From the NCBI GenBank assembly GCA_039180385.1, contig JBCDDJ010000098.1:1-16991 (forward strand): DNA of 16,991 nucleotides, written 5' to 3'. A program made the position numbers and the translations under genes. This document shows positions 1 to 7,935 of this stretch, one piece after another; position 1 is the stretch's first letter, and each line of letters starts with the position of its first letter. Below the pieces are notes generated by a model. That model was not told where the DNA came from and searched no databases. It was given only the letters and a program-made list of their open reading frames with translations. Origin of the DNA: SIO4C1 sp039180385 (GTDB lineage: Bacteria > Cyanobacteriota > Cyanobacteriia > Phormidesmidales > Phormidesmidaceae).

Positions 1-51
1 ATAGACATTAAATGAAATGAGCAGTGTGGGTCAGATCCTTTTCAAATCCTT

Positions 52-1137
52 CTAGGGATTGGCTCGTGTAATGGTCACCGTCACGTAGTAAGCATCGGTG
101 ATGCCAGGTTGCCCACCGGTTTGGGCCGGGATAAATTCAAAGCCAGATTTGCGGACCAGGCAAACAGCAAGGGTTTCATATTCGTTAAGAGCTGCCCCTT
201 CAAAGGGTTGTCCCAAAATCGTGGCGTCTTCGATAGCGCCTGCTCGGTCAATGATCACCCAAACATCAAAGTCCTGGCTGGCGGTGGGCATGCTGCCGGG
301 GCAGTTAAGTCGGTTAAACGATAGGACAATTGAGCGCGATTGATTAGACCCGCTCGGCAGCTGAGGCGAGACATCAGGTAAGTCCGCAACTGCGTCGTCG
401 GGGCGGCGGGCCAGACTGCCAAATTTAACAAAAACTTCGCTTTCAGGGGCGGGTTGGGTCCTACCAGGGGTCTCTGGCTCGGTTATGCTTCGATCTTCTG
501 AACTGGGGAGGGTGGGGACGTCCGCCGGTGGACTGTTGTTGACGGGGCTGTCTGTTTCCTCACCCTCTGCTGGGGTGGGAGCGCCACTGTTAGCTGTTTC
601 TCCAGACGACGGGGCGGGGGTTTCTGGCAGGGCGGGGGTCTCTGGCAGGGGGGGGGAATTGGGCTGAGAGTTTTGTGTGCTGTCTGATGAGGGGACAGGG
701 GTATTGCCATCTAATGGGGCATCGGTTGACCTATCCCTGGAGCGATTTTGAGTCTCTGTCTCTGAGGCGCTGGTCTCTGAGGTGTCAGTCTCTGAAGATG
801 AAGGGGCTGGGGCGATCTGCGCTGAGCTCTCTGAGGTGTCTCGGGGGAGGGCGGCTGCGCTGCGCTGGGTGGCTGGGGCAGTCTCTTGAGCTTCTGCGGT
901 TGACGGATCGGGTTGGGGGCCCAGCACCGGCTCGTCGAGCACGAGCAGCTCAACAGGGACCGTGACGGTGTCTATCTCGGTTGCCGTTGGCCGAACGATG
1001 CGAAGGAGCAGCGGCAGGGCCAAGACTAAAAGACCCAGGTGCAATAAAACTGATAGCCCTGCCAAAATCGGCCAGAGCAAGGGGGGATCTCGATGCTGGG
1101 GCCAGGGCAGCTCGGATTTGGGAGTAGGGGCCACCAT
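52..1137 (-). CDS. TonB-like membrane-anchored, proline-rich protein
   Basis: This 361-residue protein has the layout of a TonB-type energy transducer. It has a short cytoplasmic N-terminus, one hydrophobic segment at about residues 21-48, a long linker at about 72-235 made mostly of Pro, Ser, Thr, Glu and Ala, and a compact C-terminal domain at about 236-361. The C-terminal part (DVWVIIDRAGAI near 291, FEFIPAQ near 333, YVTVTI near 351) resembles the TonB C-terminal fold, where the protein would contact outer-membrane receptors in the periplasm. Two cysteines (279 and 326) could form a disulfide. The linker gene segment holds an 18-nt tandem repeat (614-631 and 632-649) and a run of nine G on the plus strand (648-656). 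No exbB, exbD or receptor gene is in view, so the TonB role is inferred from architecture. It could instead be a structural envelope protein. The ATG at 1137 has no clear ribosome-binding site. Confidence 0.75.
   Translation of the reverse strand: MVAPTPKSELPWPQHRDPPLLWPILAGLSVLLHLGLLVLALPLLLRIVRPTATEIDTVTVPVELLVLDEPVLGPQPDPSTAEAQETAPATQRSAAALPRDTSESSAQIAPAPSSSETDTSETSASETETQNRSRDRSTDAPLDGNTPVPSSDSTQNSQPNSPPLPETPALPETPAPSSGETANSGAPTPAEGEETDSPVNNSPPADVPTLPSSEDRSITEPETPGRTQPAPESEVFVKFGSLARRPDDAVADLPDVSPQLPSGSNQSRSIVLSFNRLNCPGSMPTASQDFDVWVIIDRAGAIEDATILGQPFEGAALNEYETLAVCLVRKSGFEFIPAQTGGQPGITDAYYVTVTITRANP
614..649. repeat. 18-nt tandem repeat, two copies, in the TonB-like linker
   Basis: Two adjacent 18-nt units (614-631 and 632-649) differ at one base. 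Read on the minus strand they encode the repeated Pro-Glu-Thr-Pro-Ala part of the linker. A run of nine G follows directly at 648-656. Confidence 0.8.
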
Positions 1138-1379
1138 GAGATCGCAACGCTTTGCATACCAGACAGCTTTCTCAAGCTAGCACTTTCATGCACCCATCGA
1201 CCGGCTCTATCGACCCGGTCAGGCCAGTCGTTTGTCAAGTTTAAAGTTGCGGTTGGAGCAGGTGAGATGGTGAGTGGCGAGGTGGTTTTAGGCCTTCACT
1301 GTTTACCAGCGCAGCGCACTCACCAGTAACCTCGAATATCTAACTTTGACAGACGACTAATTGGCTGAAGCCCCCTCAC

Positions 1380-4300
1380 TTAAGACATTGTGGCCAGTGA
1401 AGGATTGATGTTTGGATTGACAGATTCCTCTGGGACGTCGGGATCGATTTTGATATTGAAGGTCAAGACAGTTTCATCGACCCCTTTAAGGGCCAGGGGG
1501 CTAGCCTTGATGATGTTGGTTTCGTCCAGGTAGTCGGCCACCGCCGCCGAGACCAAAATGCTCTCAACATCTGCGGCCTCCTGAATGCGGGAGGCAATGT
1601 TGACCGTGGGGCCAACGGCGGTGTAGTCAGACCGCTCTTGCCCGCCAAACATCCCCACCACAGCAGTGCCCTGGTGAATGCCACAGCGAAATTTGACGGT
1701 GGGAATGCCCTGCTCAGCCCATTTTTGATTGAGGGTGTCGAGTTCTGCGTACATCTGGCGAGCGGCTGCGATCGCACGCCTCACTTGTTCATTCGGCGTG
1801 AGATCTTCGGGAGCCCCAAATAGCGCCAGAACAGCATCTCCGACAAACTTATCAACGGTGCCACCGTTGGCAAAAATCACCCGAGTCATGGTTTCCAGGT
1901 ATTCATTGAGTAGCTGTGCAACCCGCCGCGATCTCAAGGTATTTGATAGCTGGGTAAACCCAACGATGTCGCTAAACAAGACGGTCACCAGCCTGGGCTC
2001 AGGCTTCAGGTTGAGTTGGAGATCCCCTTGGGCAGCTTTGCTGACCAGAGCAGGGGGTAAAAACCGCTGTAAGACTGATTCGGTGAGGTATTGATTGAGC
2101 TCGGCAATACGGCGTTCATTGGCCTTAAGGGCCAGCAGATTGCGCACCTCAGCCAGGAGTTCGCGGGCTTTAAAGGGCTTAGAGAGGTAAGCATCTGCCC
2201 CCTGCTCAACCCCTTCTAGCCGGGTTTCGTCATCGACTTTGGCGGTCAGCAAAATCATCGGGGTGCCCTGCAACTCAGGGTCCTGGCGAACCCGCTGGAT
2301 CAGCTCTAGCCCTGAGACCAGGGGCATCATCAGGTCGGTCACAATCAAATCGGGGGGATGGGTTTGGGCCATTTTTAGCCCGACGGCTCCGTTTTGGGCG
2401 GTTGAAATTTGATAGCCTTGCTTTTGCAAGATTTGCGAGACGTAGGTGCGCAGGTCGGGGTTGTCATCCACCACTAAAATATGGCCCCCCTGGAGGGGCA
2501 CTGCACTGCTTAGGGACTGGGTTTCGCTCAGGGGGGGCAGCGGCTCAGGGGGTAAGTCGCTATCTACAGATTCGTTTTGTAAGTCTGCCAGCTCAACGGC
2601 GGCTCGGGTTTTTTCGATCTCGATCTCGGTCTCGACGACGCGGTCAGCGGGTAGGTGGTCTTTACCCAGGGGAAGATCGAGGGTAAAGGTGGTGCCAGCC
2701 CCATAGGTCGAATCAACGATGACGGTGCCGCCGTGGAGATCGACCAGCTCTTTGACCAGGGCCAGACCCAGGCCCGTGCCTTCATATTGGCGGCTGGCTG
2801 AGCCATCGGCCTGGCGAAATCGCTCAAATAGATGGGGGATCTGATCTTCACGGATACCAATGCCAGTGTCTTGGACCTGTAGCTGACAGTGGTTGTCAGT
2901 GGCCGCTAATTTGACCCAAATAGAGCCCCCCGACGGGGTAAATTTCATCGCATTCGACAGCAGATTGTAGAGAACCTTGTCGAATTTTTCCAGGTCTAGA
3001 TAGACGGTTGGGCAAGGCTGGATATCGGTCTTGAGGGTAAGTTTTTTGCGATCGCAATAAGACTCAAAGGCACTGACCACATCGCCCACAAAGCTGGTCA
3101 TGTTGCAGGGCCTAAAGGTGGCCTGCATACGGCCCGCATCCAGGCGTTGCAGGTCCAGCAGTTGGTTAACCAGACGCAGCAGTCGCCGCGAGTTGCGCAG
3201 GGCGATTACTGACTGGTCGTAGTCTAGGCCCTGATGCTGGTTAACCGCCGACTCAAGCGGACCAATGGTCAGGGTGAGCGGAGTGCGAAACTCGTGGGAA
3301 ATGTTTTGAAAGAAAGCGTTTTTTTGCTGGTCAATTGCGAGCAACTGCTCGGCCTGCTTGCGGGTGGTTTGATACAGCCGAGCCTGTTGAACTGCGATCG
3401 CAGCCTGGTTGGCAACCGCCTGGGCCATGTTGATTTCTTCGACCTGCCAATGGCGAGGCTGATGGGTTTGGCGCAGGGTAATACTACCAATGATTTTACC
3501 CTCGGCCATCAGCGGGACGACGAGCAGGGCTTTGGCCGGTAGCCGCAGCGGCAGGTCGTGGGAGGTCATGGTCGGCTGATGGGCGAGATCGTCAATAACG
3601 ACCGGGGCTCGCGTCAGCAATAGCGTTTGTAAAATGGGATTTTCAGCAATGGGCACCTGTGATTGGGGCAGCTCCGCGGTGACTTCGGACCGGGGGGCAG
3701 ACGCGGGCAGACCATCCTTAAGGTTGCCATCGTAGAGCCCAACGCATTGCACATATTGGTCTGCCTCAGTCCACAGCGATAGAGCACACCCATCAGCTTT
3801 TAAGGCCTGTCCCAGCTTGTGGGTAATGGCGGCAAAGATTTTTTTAGGGTCGAGACTGACATGGATTGCCTGGGTAATCGTGTTAATTAAGACTTCACGC
3901 TGGGCCAGGGCCTGGACTCGCTCATAGGTCCAGGTCTGAGAAAGAGCCAGGGCGGCTTGGCTGGCGAGGGTTGAGAGCAGCTTGAGTTCGCTGTCATCCC
4001 ACTGGCGGGGCTGATGGCACTGGTGGAGGGCCAGGACTGCCATCAGATCTTGCTTACAGACCAAGGGCACAATCACACTGGCGCGAATGCCGAGGCTGGC
4101 GCTGGCAGCTTGCTGAGCAGGGCTGAGCAAAACCGTTTGCTCAGCCTTATCCAAATCCTCAATCACGTGGATTGCGCGGGTTTGAGTGACGGTTTGGGCC
4201 AGGGTAGTGGCCAGGATTTGAGCGTCGCCGCTATCAGCAGCGACGTAGGTAAAGTAAGTGTTGGTCAGCTCTGCCGAATAGATTGGCTGGATAATGCAGT

Positions 4301-4856
4301 AATCAACCTCTAGGGTTTGTCCCAGGGTTTCGACAATCGTTTGGAGCATCTCGCGCGACGTCTGAGCACTGCGAATGGTATTCGTCACGCCATTCAGCAG
4401 GGTTTCATGGCGTAAGACCCTGGCTAGCTCTCGAGTCCGGGTTGCCAAGACATTGTGGGTATCCAGCGCCTGTTGCACCACCGCCGTGAGTTCGGTTTCC
4501 TCCCAGGGTTTGGTGACATATTTAAAGACCTTGCCGTCGTTAATGGCATCAACTAGATCTTCGACATCGGTGTAGCCCGTTAGCATGATCCGGATCGTAT
4601 TGGGATAGCGATCGGCGGCAATCCGCAGCAGATCGGTGCCGCTCATGCCGGGCATGCGTTGATCAGAAATAATCACCGTCAGGTCTGGATGGTTATCTAG
4701 GACGTCTAAAGCCTCATGGCCACTTTCGGCCCGCAAGACTTTGAACGTTCGATAAAATGTGCGGTAAAGCAAGTCCAAGTTATCTGGCTCATCATCAACG
4801 ACCAGAATCTTAGGTTTGGATTTACTGTTACCTCGATTAGCTGCTTGAGTTATCAT
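1380..4856 (-). CDS. cyaC: CyaC-type hybrid histidine kinase / class III adenylate cyclase
   Basis: This 1158-residue signalling protein would make cAMP from ATP under control of a phosphorelay. Domains in order: receiver 1 (about 15-130; acidic pair D21/D22, phospho-acceptor D65, K116); two GAF-like sensor domains (about 150-310 and 320-495); a HisKA dimerisation domain with H521 in ISHEFRTP; an ATPase domain (N-box near N635, DTGIGI at 663-668, GTGLGL at 693-698); receiver 2 (about 790-910; D841, K893); and a class III cyclase domain (about 955-1110). The cyclase has both metal aspartates (D963, D1007), the adenine-selecting pair K1003/D1077 and the transition-state pair N1086/R1090, so it should be an active adenylate rather than guanylate cyclase. 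Order and length match CyaC described from Anabaena and Spirulina. No membrane segment is seen, so it is probably cytoplasmic. The GAF domains lack an obvious bilin-binding cysteine motif, and their ligand is unknown. Confidence 0.92.
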   Translation of the reverse strand: MITQAANRGNSKSKPKILVVDDEPDNLDLLYRTFYRTFKVLRAESGHEALDVLDNHPDLTVIISDQRMPGMSGTDLLRIAADRYPNTIRIMLTGYTDVEDLVDAINDGKVFKYVTKPWEETELTAVVQQALDTHNVLATRTRELARVLRHETLLNGVTNTIRSAQTSREMLQTIVETLGQTLEVDYCIIQPIYSAELTNTYFTYVAADSGDAQILATTLAQTVTQTRAIHVIEDLDKAEQTVLLSPAQQAASASLGIRASVIVPLVCKQDLMAVLALHQCHQPRQWDDSELKLLSTLASQAALALSQTWTYERVQALAQREVLINTITQAIHVSLDPKKIFAAITHKLGQALKADGCALSLWTEADQYVQCVGLYDGNLKDGLPASAPRSEVTAELPQSQVPIAENPILQTLLLTRAPVVIDDLAHQPTMTSHDLPLRLPAKALLVVPLMAEGKIIGSITLRQTHQPRHWQVEEINMAQAVANQAAIAVQQARLYQTTRKQAEQLLAIDQQKNAFFQNISHEFRTPLTLTIGPLESAVNQHQGLDYDQSVIALRNSRRLLRLVNQLLDLQRLDAGRMQATFRPCNMTSFVGDVVSAFESYCDRKKLTLKTDIQPCPTVYLDLEKFDKVLYNLLSNAMKFTPSGGSIWVKLAATDNHCQLQVQDTGIGIREDQIPHLFERFRQADGSASRQYEGTGLGLALVKELVDLHGGTVIVDSTYGAGTTFTLDLPLGKDHLPADRVVETEIEIEKTRAAVELADLQNESVDSDLPPEPLPPLSETQSLSSAVPLQGGHILVVDDNPDLRTYVSQILQKQGYQISTAQNGAVGLKMAQTHPPDLIVTDLMMPLVSGLELIQRVRQDPELQGTPMILLTAKVDDETRLEGVEQGADAYLSKPFKARELLAEVRNLLALKANERRIAELNQYLTESVLQRFLPPALVSKAAQGDLQLNLKPEPRLVTVLFSDIVGFTQLSNTLRSRRVAQLLNEYLETMTRVIFANGGTVDKFVGDAVLALFGAPEDLTPNEQVRRAIAAARQMYAELDTLNQKWAEQGIPTVKFRCGIHQGTAVVGMFGGQERSDYTAVGPTVNIASRIQEAADVESILVSAAVADYLDETNIIKASPLALKGVDETVLTFNIKIDPDVPEESVNPNINPSLATMS
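1768..1775. repeat. HIP1 palindromes GCGATCGC (first of eight)
   Basis: The octamer GCGATCGC occurs at 1768, 3048, 3394, 7705, 8499, 11029, 11678 and 13789 (start positions). Seven of the eight extend to TGCGATCGCA, and all lie inside coding regions. HIP1 is a hallmark of many cyanobacterial genomes and supports the assignment of the window. Confidence 0.95.
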
Positions 4857-5087
4857 GCATCGTACTCTTATCTAGCCACGCGTCTTTGAAAGGGTGAATA
4901 CACCTGAGTTGATTCCGTTGATGGGTTTGTAAAGATATCGATTGGCCGCGATACCTTCGGGAGATGCTGAATGGGCTAAAATCATGCCGAGATAGGCATT
5001 ACTCAGATCAGCTGTGCCCCGCAAAATGACTAGGGCCAACGACTAAATGCTTTATCAAGAATGCCCATCTAACTTTGTTTGTGCACC

Positions 5088-5642
5088 ATGTCTGTGGTTA
5101 ATTGCGACAACCTATTTGTGCCGCCGCCGCCGCCAATGGCCTACCGCATTCGGGGCGCTAATTTGGCTGATATCCCGCAGTTGACGACGGTTTTAATGGC
5201 TAGCTTTTATCCGCCTAATCGCCTAAATCGATGGTTTTATTCACTGATGCGCATTGGGATTCATGAGGATCTCAAATTGCGGCTGGGTAACCGGAGTTCT
5301 CAATATTGTTGCTTGGCTGTGGTGTCGCCGATCGCTGCGCAGTCGCCCCCCGATCTGATTGGTACCGTTGAGATTTCACTGCGCTCGATCTCGGTTTGGC
5401 AGCCATTCCAGCCTCGCCGACCCTACCTGGCCAATTTAGCGGTGCATCCTGGCCATCGGCGGCAGGGCATCGGTCGAGACCTGTTGTTGACGGGAGAAAA
5501 TATCGTGCGCAATTGGGGATTTCAAAGCCTGTCTTTACATGTTGCCGCTGATAATCACGCTGCCTATCGGCTATATACAGAGCTGGGATATCAGCCAGAG
5601 CGACCGGCGTCAAAACGGGTTTTGCTGACTAAGCCCTTGTAG
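5088..5642 (+). CDS. GNAT-family N-acetyltransferase
   Basis: This protein (184 residues from the ATG at 5088) has the GNAT acetyl-CoA-binding core. Motif A is LANLAVHPGHRRQGIGRDLL, in which RRQGIG at about 124-129 forms the pyrophosphate loop, and the usual later block is seen in LHVAADNHAAYRLYTELGY. It should transfer an acetyl group from acetyl-CoA to an amine. The substrate cannot be read from sequence. It could be a RimI-like protein acetylase or a small-molecule enzyme. The start is uncertain. The frame opens with TTG at 5079, ATG follows at 5088, and a third candidate ATG at 5136 comes directly after five consecutive proline codons (5121-5135). None has a convincing ribosome-binding site. 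The family core begins around AYRIRGANLADI, so the 5136 start (168 residues) is also plausible. The gene is divergent from cyaC across about 230 nt. Confidence 0.85.
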   Translation: MSVVNCDNLFVPPPPPMAYRIRGANLADIPQLTTVLMASFYPPNRLNRWFYSLMRIGIHEDLKLRLGNRSSQYCCLAVVSPIAAQSPPDLIGTVEISLRSISVWQPFQPRRPYLANLAVHPGHRRQGIGRDLLLTGENIVRNWGFQSLSLHVAADNHAAYRLYTELGYQPERPASKRVLLTKPL

Positions 5643-5840
5643 CCATTTGCCAGCATTTCAAGTGATCTCATGGAAAAAACTCCTGATCGAACATTACGCT
5701 ATGTGTAGTGTGTATGAGGATAACTTGATGACTCTAAAGACTGGATAAAATACCTGGGATTTACACGGTTAGCGGTGACATATTGAGATGAAATTGAGAG
5801 AGCCTTGCGTTTTAACCTTGGCCACACCTAGCCCTGTGGT

Positions 5841-5869
5841 TTGACCTTTGGGTTCAGAGCTTATATAGC
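5841..5869 (+). promoter_or_regulatory. Candidate promoter of the 5914 gene
   Basis: TTGACC (5841-5846) and TATAGC (5864-5869) are 17 nt apart, the usual -35/-10 spacing. Transcription would begin near 5876, which leaves no leader for the ATG at 5875 and favours the ATG at 5914. The -10 match is only partial. Confidence 0.35.
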
Positions 5870-5913
5870 CGGATATGGCTAGCAGTGCTTTGTCAGGGAG
5901 ATGCTCTAAGATA

Positions 5914-6525
5914 ATGGATGCAAAATCTCAATCACAACCGTTGAGTCATTTCTTGCCTAACTCGGGTAGAAATTGGCACTACCACTCTGCGATTAATCGC
6001 TCAAATTCTTATGAGTCAGCTATCGGTAAACTCAACCAATCTGGTGGCTGGTGGGCCGAAAAGTCCAATGGCAACGGTAGTTGTATCTCTGGCTCCCCTG
6101 TGAATCCAGCATTAGCGGTCGATACTTTGTTAGAAAAGCTTCGTAGCGGCAAACTATGGGTTGTCAATAGCCGACGTCGCAACGGCATTATTATTTATCG
6201 AGAATTCCACGCTGAGTTTGCGGGTCCAGGCTCTGCGGTTGGGGGCGAGTTTGATATCGACTGTCAAAAAATCATCCCGTTGGGAAATCTATCTTTGATT
6301 GAGCCTGAGTCTCCCGAAGATCAGCAAAAAGCGCTCAAGATCAGGCTGCAGTGGATTCGCCTCACCCAAAATTTTACCGATCAGCCTCGCTCCGCCGATC
6401 GCTCTCAGATGATCCTTGAGCAGTTTAAGACTTATTTCGACCAGGCCACAGTTGACCAAGTCTCTGACGAGGCCTTTGCCTCATTGGTAGGTGTGCTGCC
6501 GCAGACGATTCGTAAGATTCGGTAA
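5914..6525 (+). CDS. Unrecognised protein, probably conserved in cyanobacteria
   Basis: I do not recognise this protein. The frame is open from an ATG at 5875 (216 residues). The ATG at 5914 (203 residues) is preferred because AGGGAG lies 13 nt upstream and a candidate promoter would start transcripts near 5876. The first 60 residues or so are polar and low in complexity (Ser, Asn, Gly). The remainder looks folded: a short helix (VDTLLEKLRSGKLW), a probable strand pair (LWVVNSRRRNGIIIYREF), a Gly-rich turn (AGPGSAVGGEFD), a helical segment rich in Gln, Lys and Arg (residues 148-166 of the longer form), and a C-terminal helix ending in PQTIRKIR. There is no signal peptide or membrane segment, so it is probably soluble. 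The basic RRR and RKIR patches could suit binding to nucleic acid or another partner, but that is a guess. The neighbouring GNAT and hisC genes give no clue. Confidence 0.7.
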   Translation: MDAKSQSQPLSHFLPNSGRNWHYHSAINRSNSYESAIGKLNQSGGWWAEKSNGNGSCISGSPVNPALAVDTLLEKLRSGKLWVVNSRRRNGIIIYREFHAEFAGPGSAVGGEFDIDCQKIIPLGNLSLIEPESPEDQQKALKIRLQWIRLTQNFTDQPRSADRSQMILEQFKTYFDQATVDQVSDEAFASLVGVLPQTIRKIR

Positions 6526-6586
6526 ATTCGATCAGTTCGGCCTAATGATTCGGCCTGATGGTAAGGGATGCCGGTAGGGATTAGAC

Positions 6587-6766
6587 GAAGGGCGAAAGGG
6601 GCAGAGCGAAGGGGATGCGCTTCAAATTTTTAATAGCTTGAATTTGGCCTTGTTTGGCCATCCTAGCCGATTTTGACTAGCTTAAACGCTATGAAAATTG
6701 AAACCTGATAAAACTCGGTGGGTAAAGCTAATACGACTGCCTTTCGCCCTTTGCCTTTCGCCCTTT
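6587..6766. repeat. Inverted array of 14-nt repeats between convergent genes
   Basis: CCTTTCGCCCTTT occurs twice in tandem with a 14-nt period (6740-6752 and 6754-6766). The second copy overlaps the hisC stop codon by two bases. The left arm at 6587-6599 carries the reverse complement of 12 of these bases (AAGGGCGAAAGG), and a diverged second unit follows at about 6601-6614. The arms are about 140 nt apart in the 239-nt space between the 3' ends of the 5914 gene and hisC. It could fold as a long stem or act on both transcripts' 3' ends. No T-run marks a classical terminator. Confidence 0.7.
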
Positions 6767-7922
6767 AACGGTTCACCGCCGCGGTCACCGCCAAAACCTT
6801 TTTCAGGTTTTCCCAAGTGCGTCGATTTTCGTCGGGGTTGCCGATGGTCAGGCGCAGGCCACCGCCGGTATGGCGGATCAAGGTGCCGTGAGATCGCAAC
6901 CGTTGAAATATATCTGCTAAGCCCGCTGCTGGGTCGGTGTACCCTAACGCGGGTAGCCCTGACTCACTGAGGCGACCGTAGAGAAAGTTAGCCTGACTGG
7001 GCCAGACCTGGAATCGAGCATCGTGGCTAAGCTGCTGAGCTAACCTGTCTCGTTCTTTGAGTGTTTCGGTCACGGAGGCGAGGAGCTGAGTCCTGTGGGT
7101 CAGGGCAGCCAGGGCGGCGGCTTGGGAAAAGCTAGGCAGATTGTAAGGCAGGCGAACTTTTTCTAGGGCGTTGATCAGGGGGGGTTGGGCGACCGCGTAG
7201 CCTACCCGATGGGCTGCCAGCCGAAAGGCTTTTGAGAAAGTTCTCAGGATCACCCAGTTGGGGCGGGCCAGGGCCTCAGCAACGGTGGTGTTCTGGCTAA
7301 ATTCAAAGTAGGCTTCATCCACCACCACCAAAACGTCTTCACTGAGGGAGCGCAGCCAACTTAGCTCGGCATCGGTCAGGGCATTCCCCGTCGGGGAGTT
7401 GGGATGCACCATAAAGACGACTCGGATTGGCGGGTTTTGCGTCATTTCTATCGCCTGCTGGGCCACTGCCAGGTCCACCTCAAAGGTGGCTGCGTTGCGC
7501 TCGACACTCACGACCGAAATACCCAGGGTCTTGGCTAAGATGCCGTACATCGAAAAGGTGGGGGCCGCGACTAAGATAGCGCCGTTACCCCCGAGGCAGG
7601 TGGCAATCAGAAGCGAACGAATCAGCTCGTCTGAGCCATTACCGACGGAGATGTGGGTGGGCTGCACCGGAGATGGGAGATGACCAGATTCGGTGACGTA
7701 ATTTGCGATCGCAGCCTTCAACGCACCATGTCCCCCGTCGGGATATCGGTTAGTAGCAATCATCTGCTGATACTGCTCAGCCAGAGCTGACTTGAGAAAA
7801 TCAGGCAAATCGTAGGGGCTCTCGTTGGTGTCGAGGGGGTCGAGTGGCTGCGCCGCCCCCTCACCCGGATGGGGGGTGTAGGCTGTCAGCCCGGCAATAT
7901 CGTGACGGATAAAGGGAAGCAT
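6765..7922 (-). CDS. hisC: Histidinol-phosphate aminotransferase
   Basis: This 385-residue fold-type I PLP enzyme converts imidazole-acetol phosphate and glutamate to histidinol phosphate and 2-oxoglutarate in histidine synthesis, in the cytoplasm. Visible landmarks, numbered from the chosen start: the N-terminal LDTNESPYDLP segment, GNGSDELI (about 95-101), N175 in HPNSPTGN, D202 and Y205 in DEAYFEF, the PLP lysine K231 in TFSKAFRLAAHRVGY, and the C-terminal substrate-carboxylate arginine R357. The frame stays open to 7997, but that longer start overlaps the upstream esterase by about 60 nt and adds a sequence foreign to the family. ATG at 7922, giving MLPFIRHDIAGL, fits best. It starts 13 nt after the upstream stop, so the two genes probably share a transcript. 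A TATAAAAT-like box (7933-7940) lies just before the start, and no Shine-Dalgarno is seen. A related aromatic or other aminotransferase specificity cannot be excluded. Confidence 0.93.
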   Translation of the reverse strand: MLPFIRHDIAGLTAYTPHPGEGAAQPLDPLDTNESPYDLPDFLKSALAEQYQQMIATNRYPDGGHGALKAAIANYVTESGHLPSPVQPTHISVGNGSDELIRSLLIATCLGGNGAILVAAPTFSMYGILAKTLGISVVSVERNAATFEVDLAVAQQAIEMTQNPPIRVVFMVHPNSPTGNALTDAELSWLRSLSEDVLVVVDEAYFEFSQNTTVAEALARPNWVILRTFSKAFRLAAHRVGYAVAQPPLINALEKVRLPYNLPSFSQAAALAALTHRTQLLASVTETLKERDRLAQQLSHDARFQVWPSQANFLYGRLSESGLPALGYTDPAAGLADIFQRLRSHGTLIRHTGGGLRLTIGNPDENRRTWENLKKVLAVTAAVNR

Positions 7923-7935
7923 GGTGGGGGATATT

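Noticed and set aside
1199..1220. GACCGG...CCGGTC inverted repeat upstream of the TonB-like gene
   Set aside because: Only 6 bp with a 10-nt loop and no known operator match; expected by chance.
1233..1238. Perfect TTGACA on the minus strand upstream of the TonB-like gene
   Set aside because: No recognisable -10 box occurs 16-18 nt downstream, so I do not call a promoter.
950..1238. Overlapping minus-strand frames near the TonB-like gene start
   Set aside because: They cross the true start in other frames and show no ribosome-binding site or recognisable domain.
2402..2706. Open frames on the plus strand inside cyaC
   Set aside because: They are antisense to a gene with intact, well-conserved domains and have no family features.
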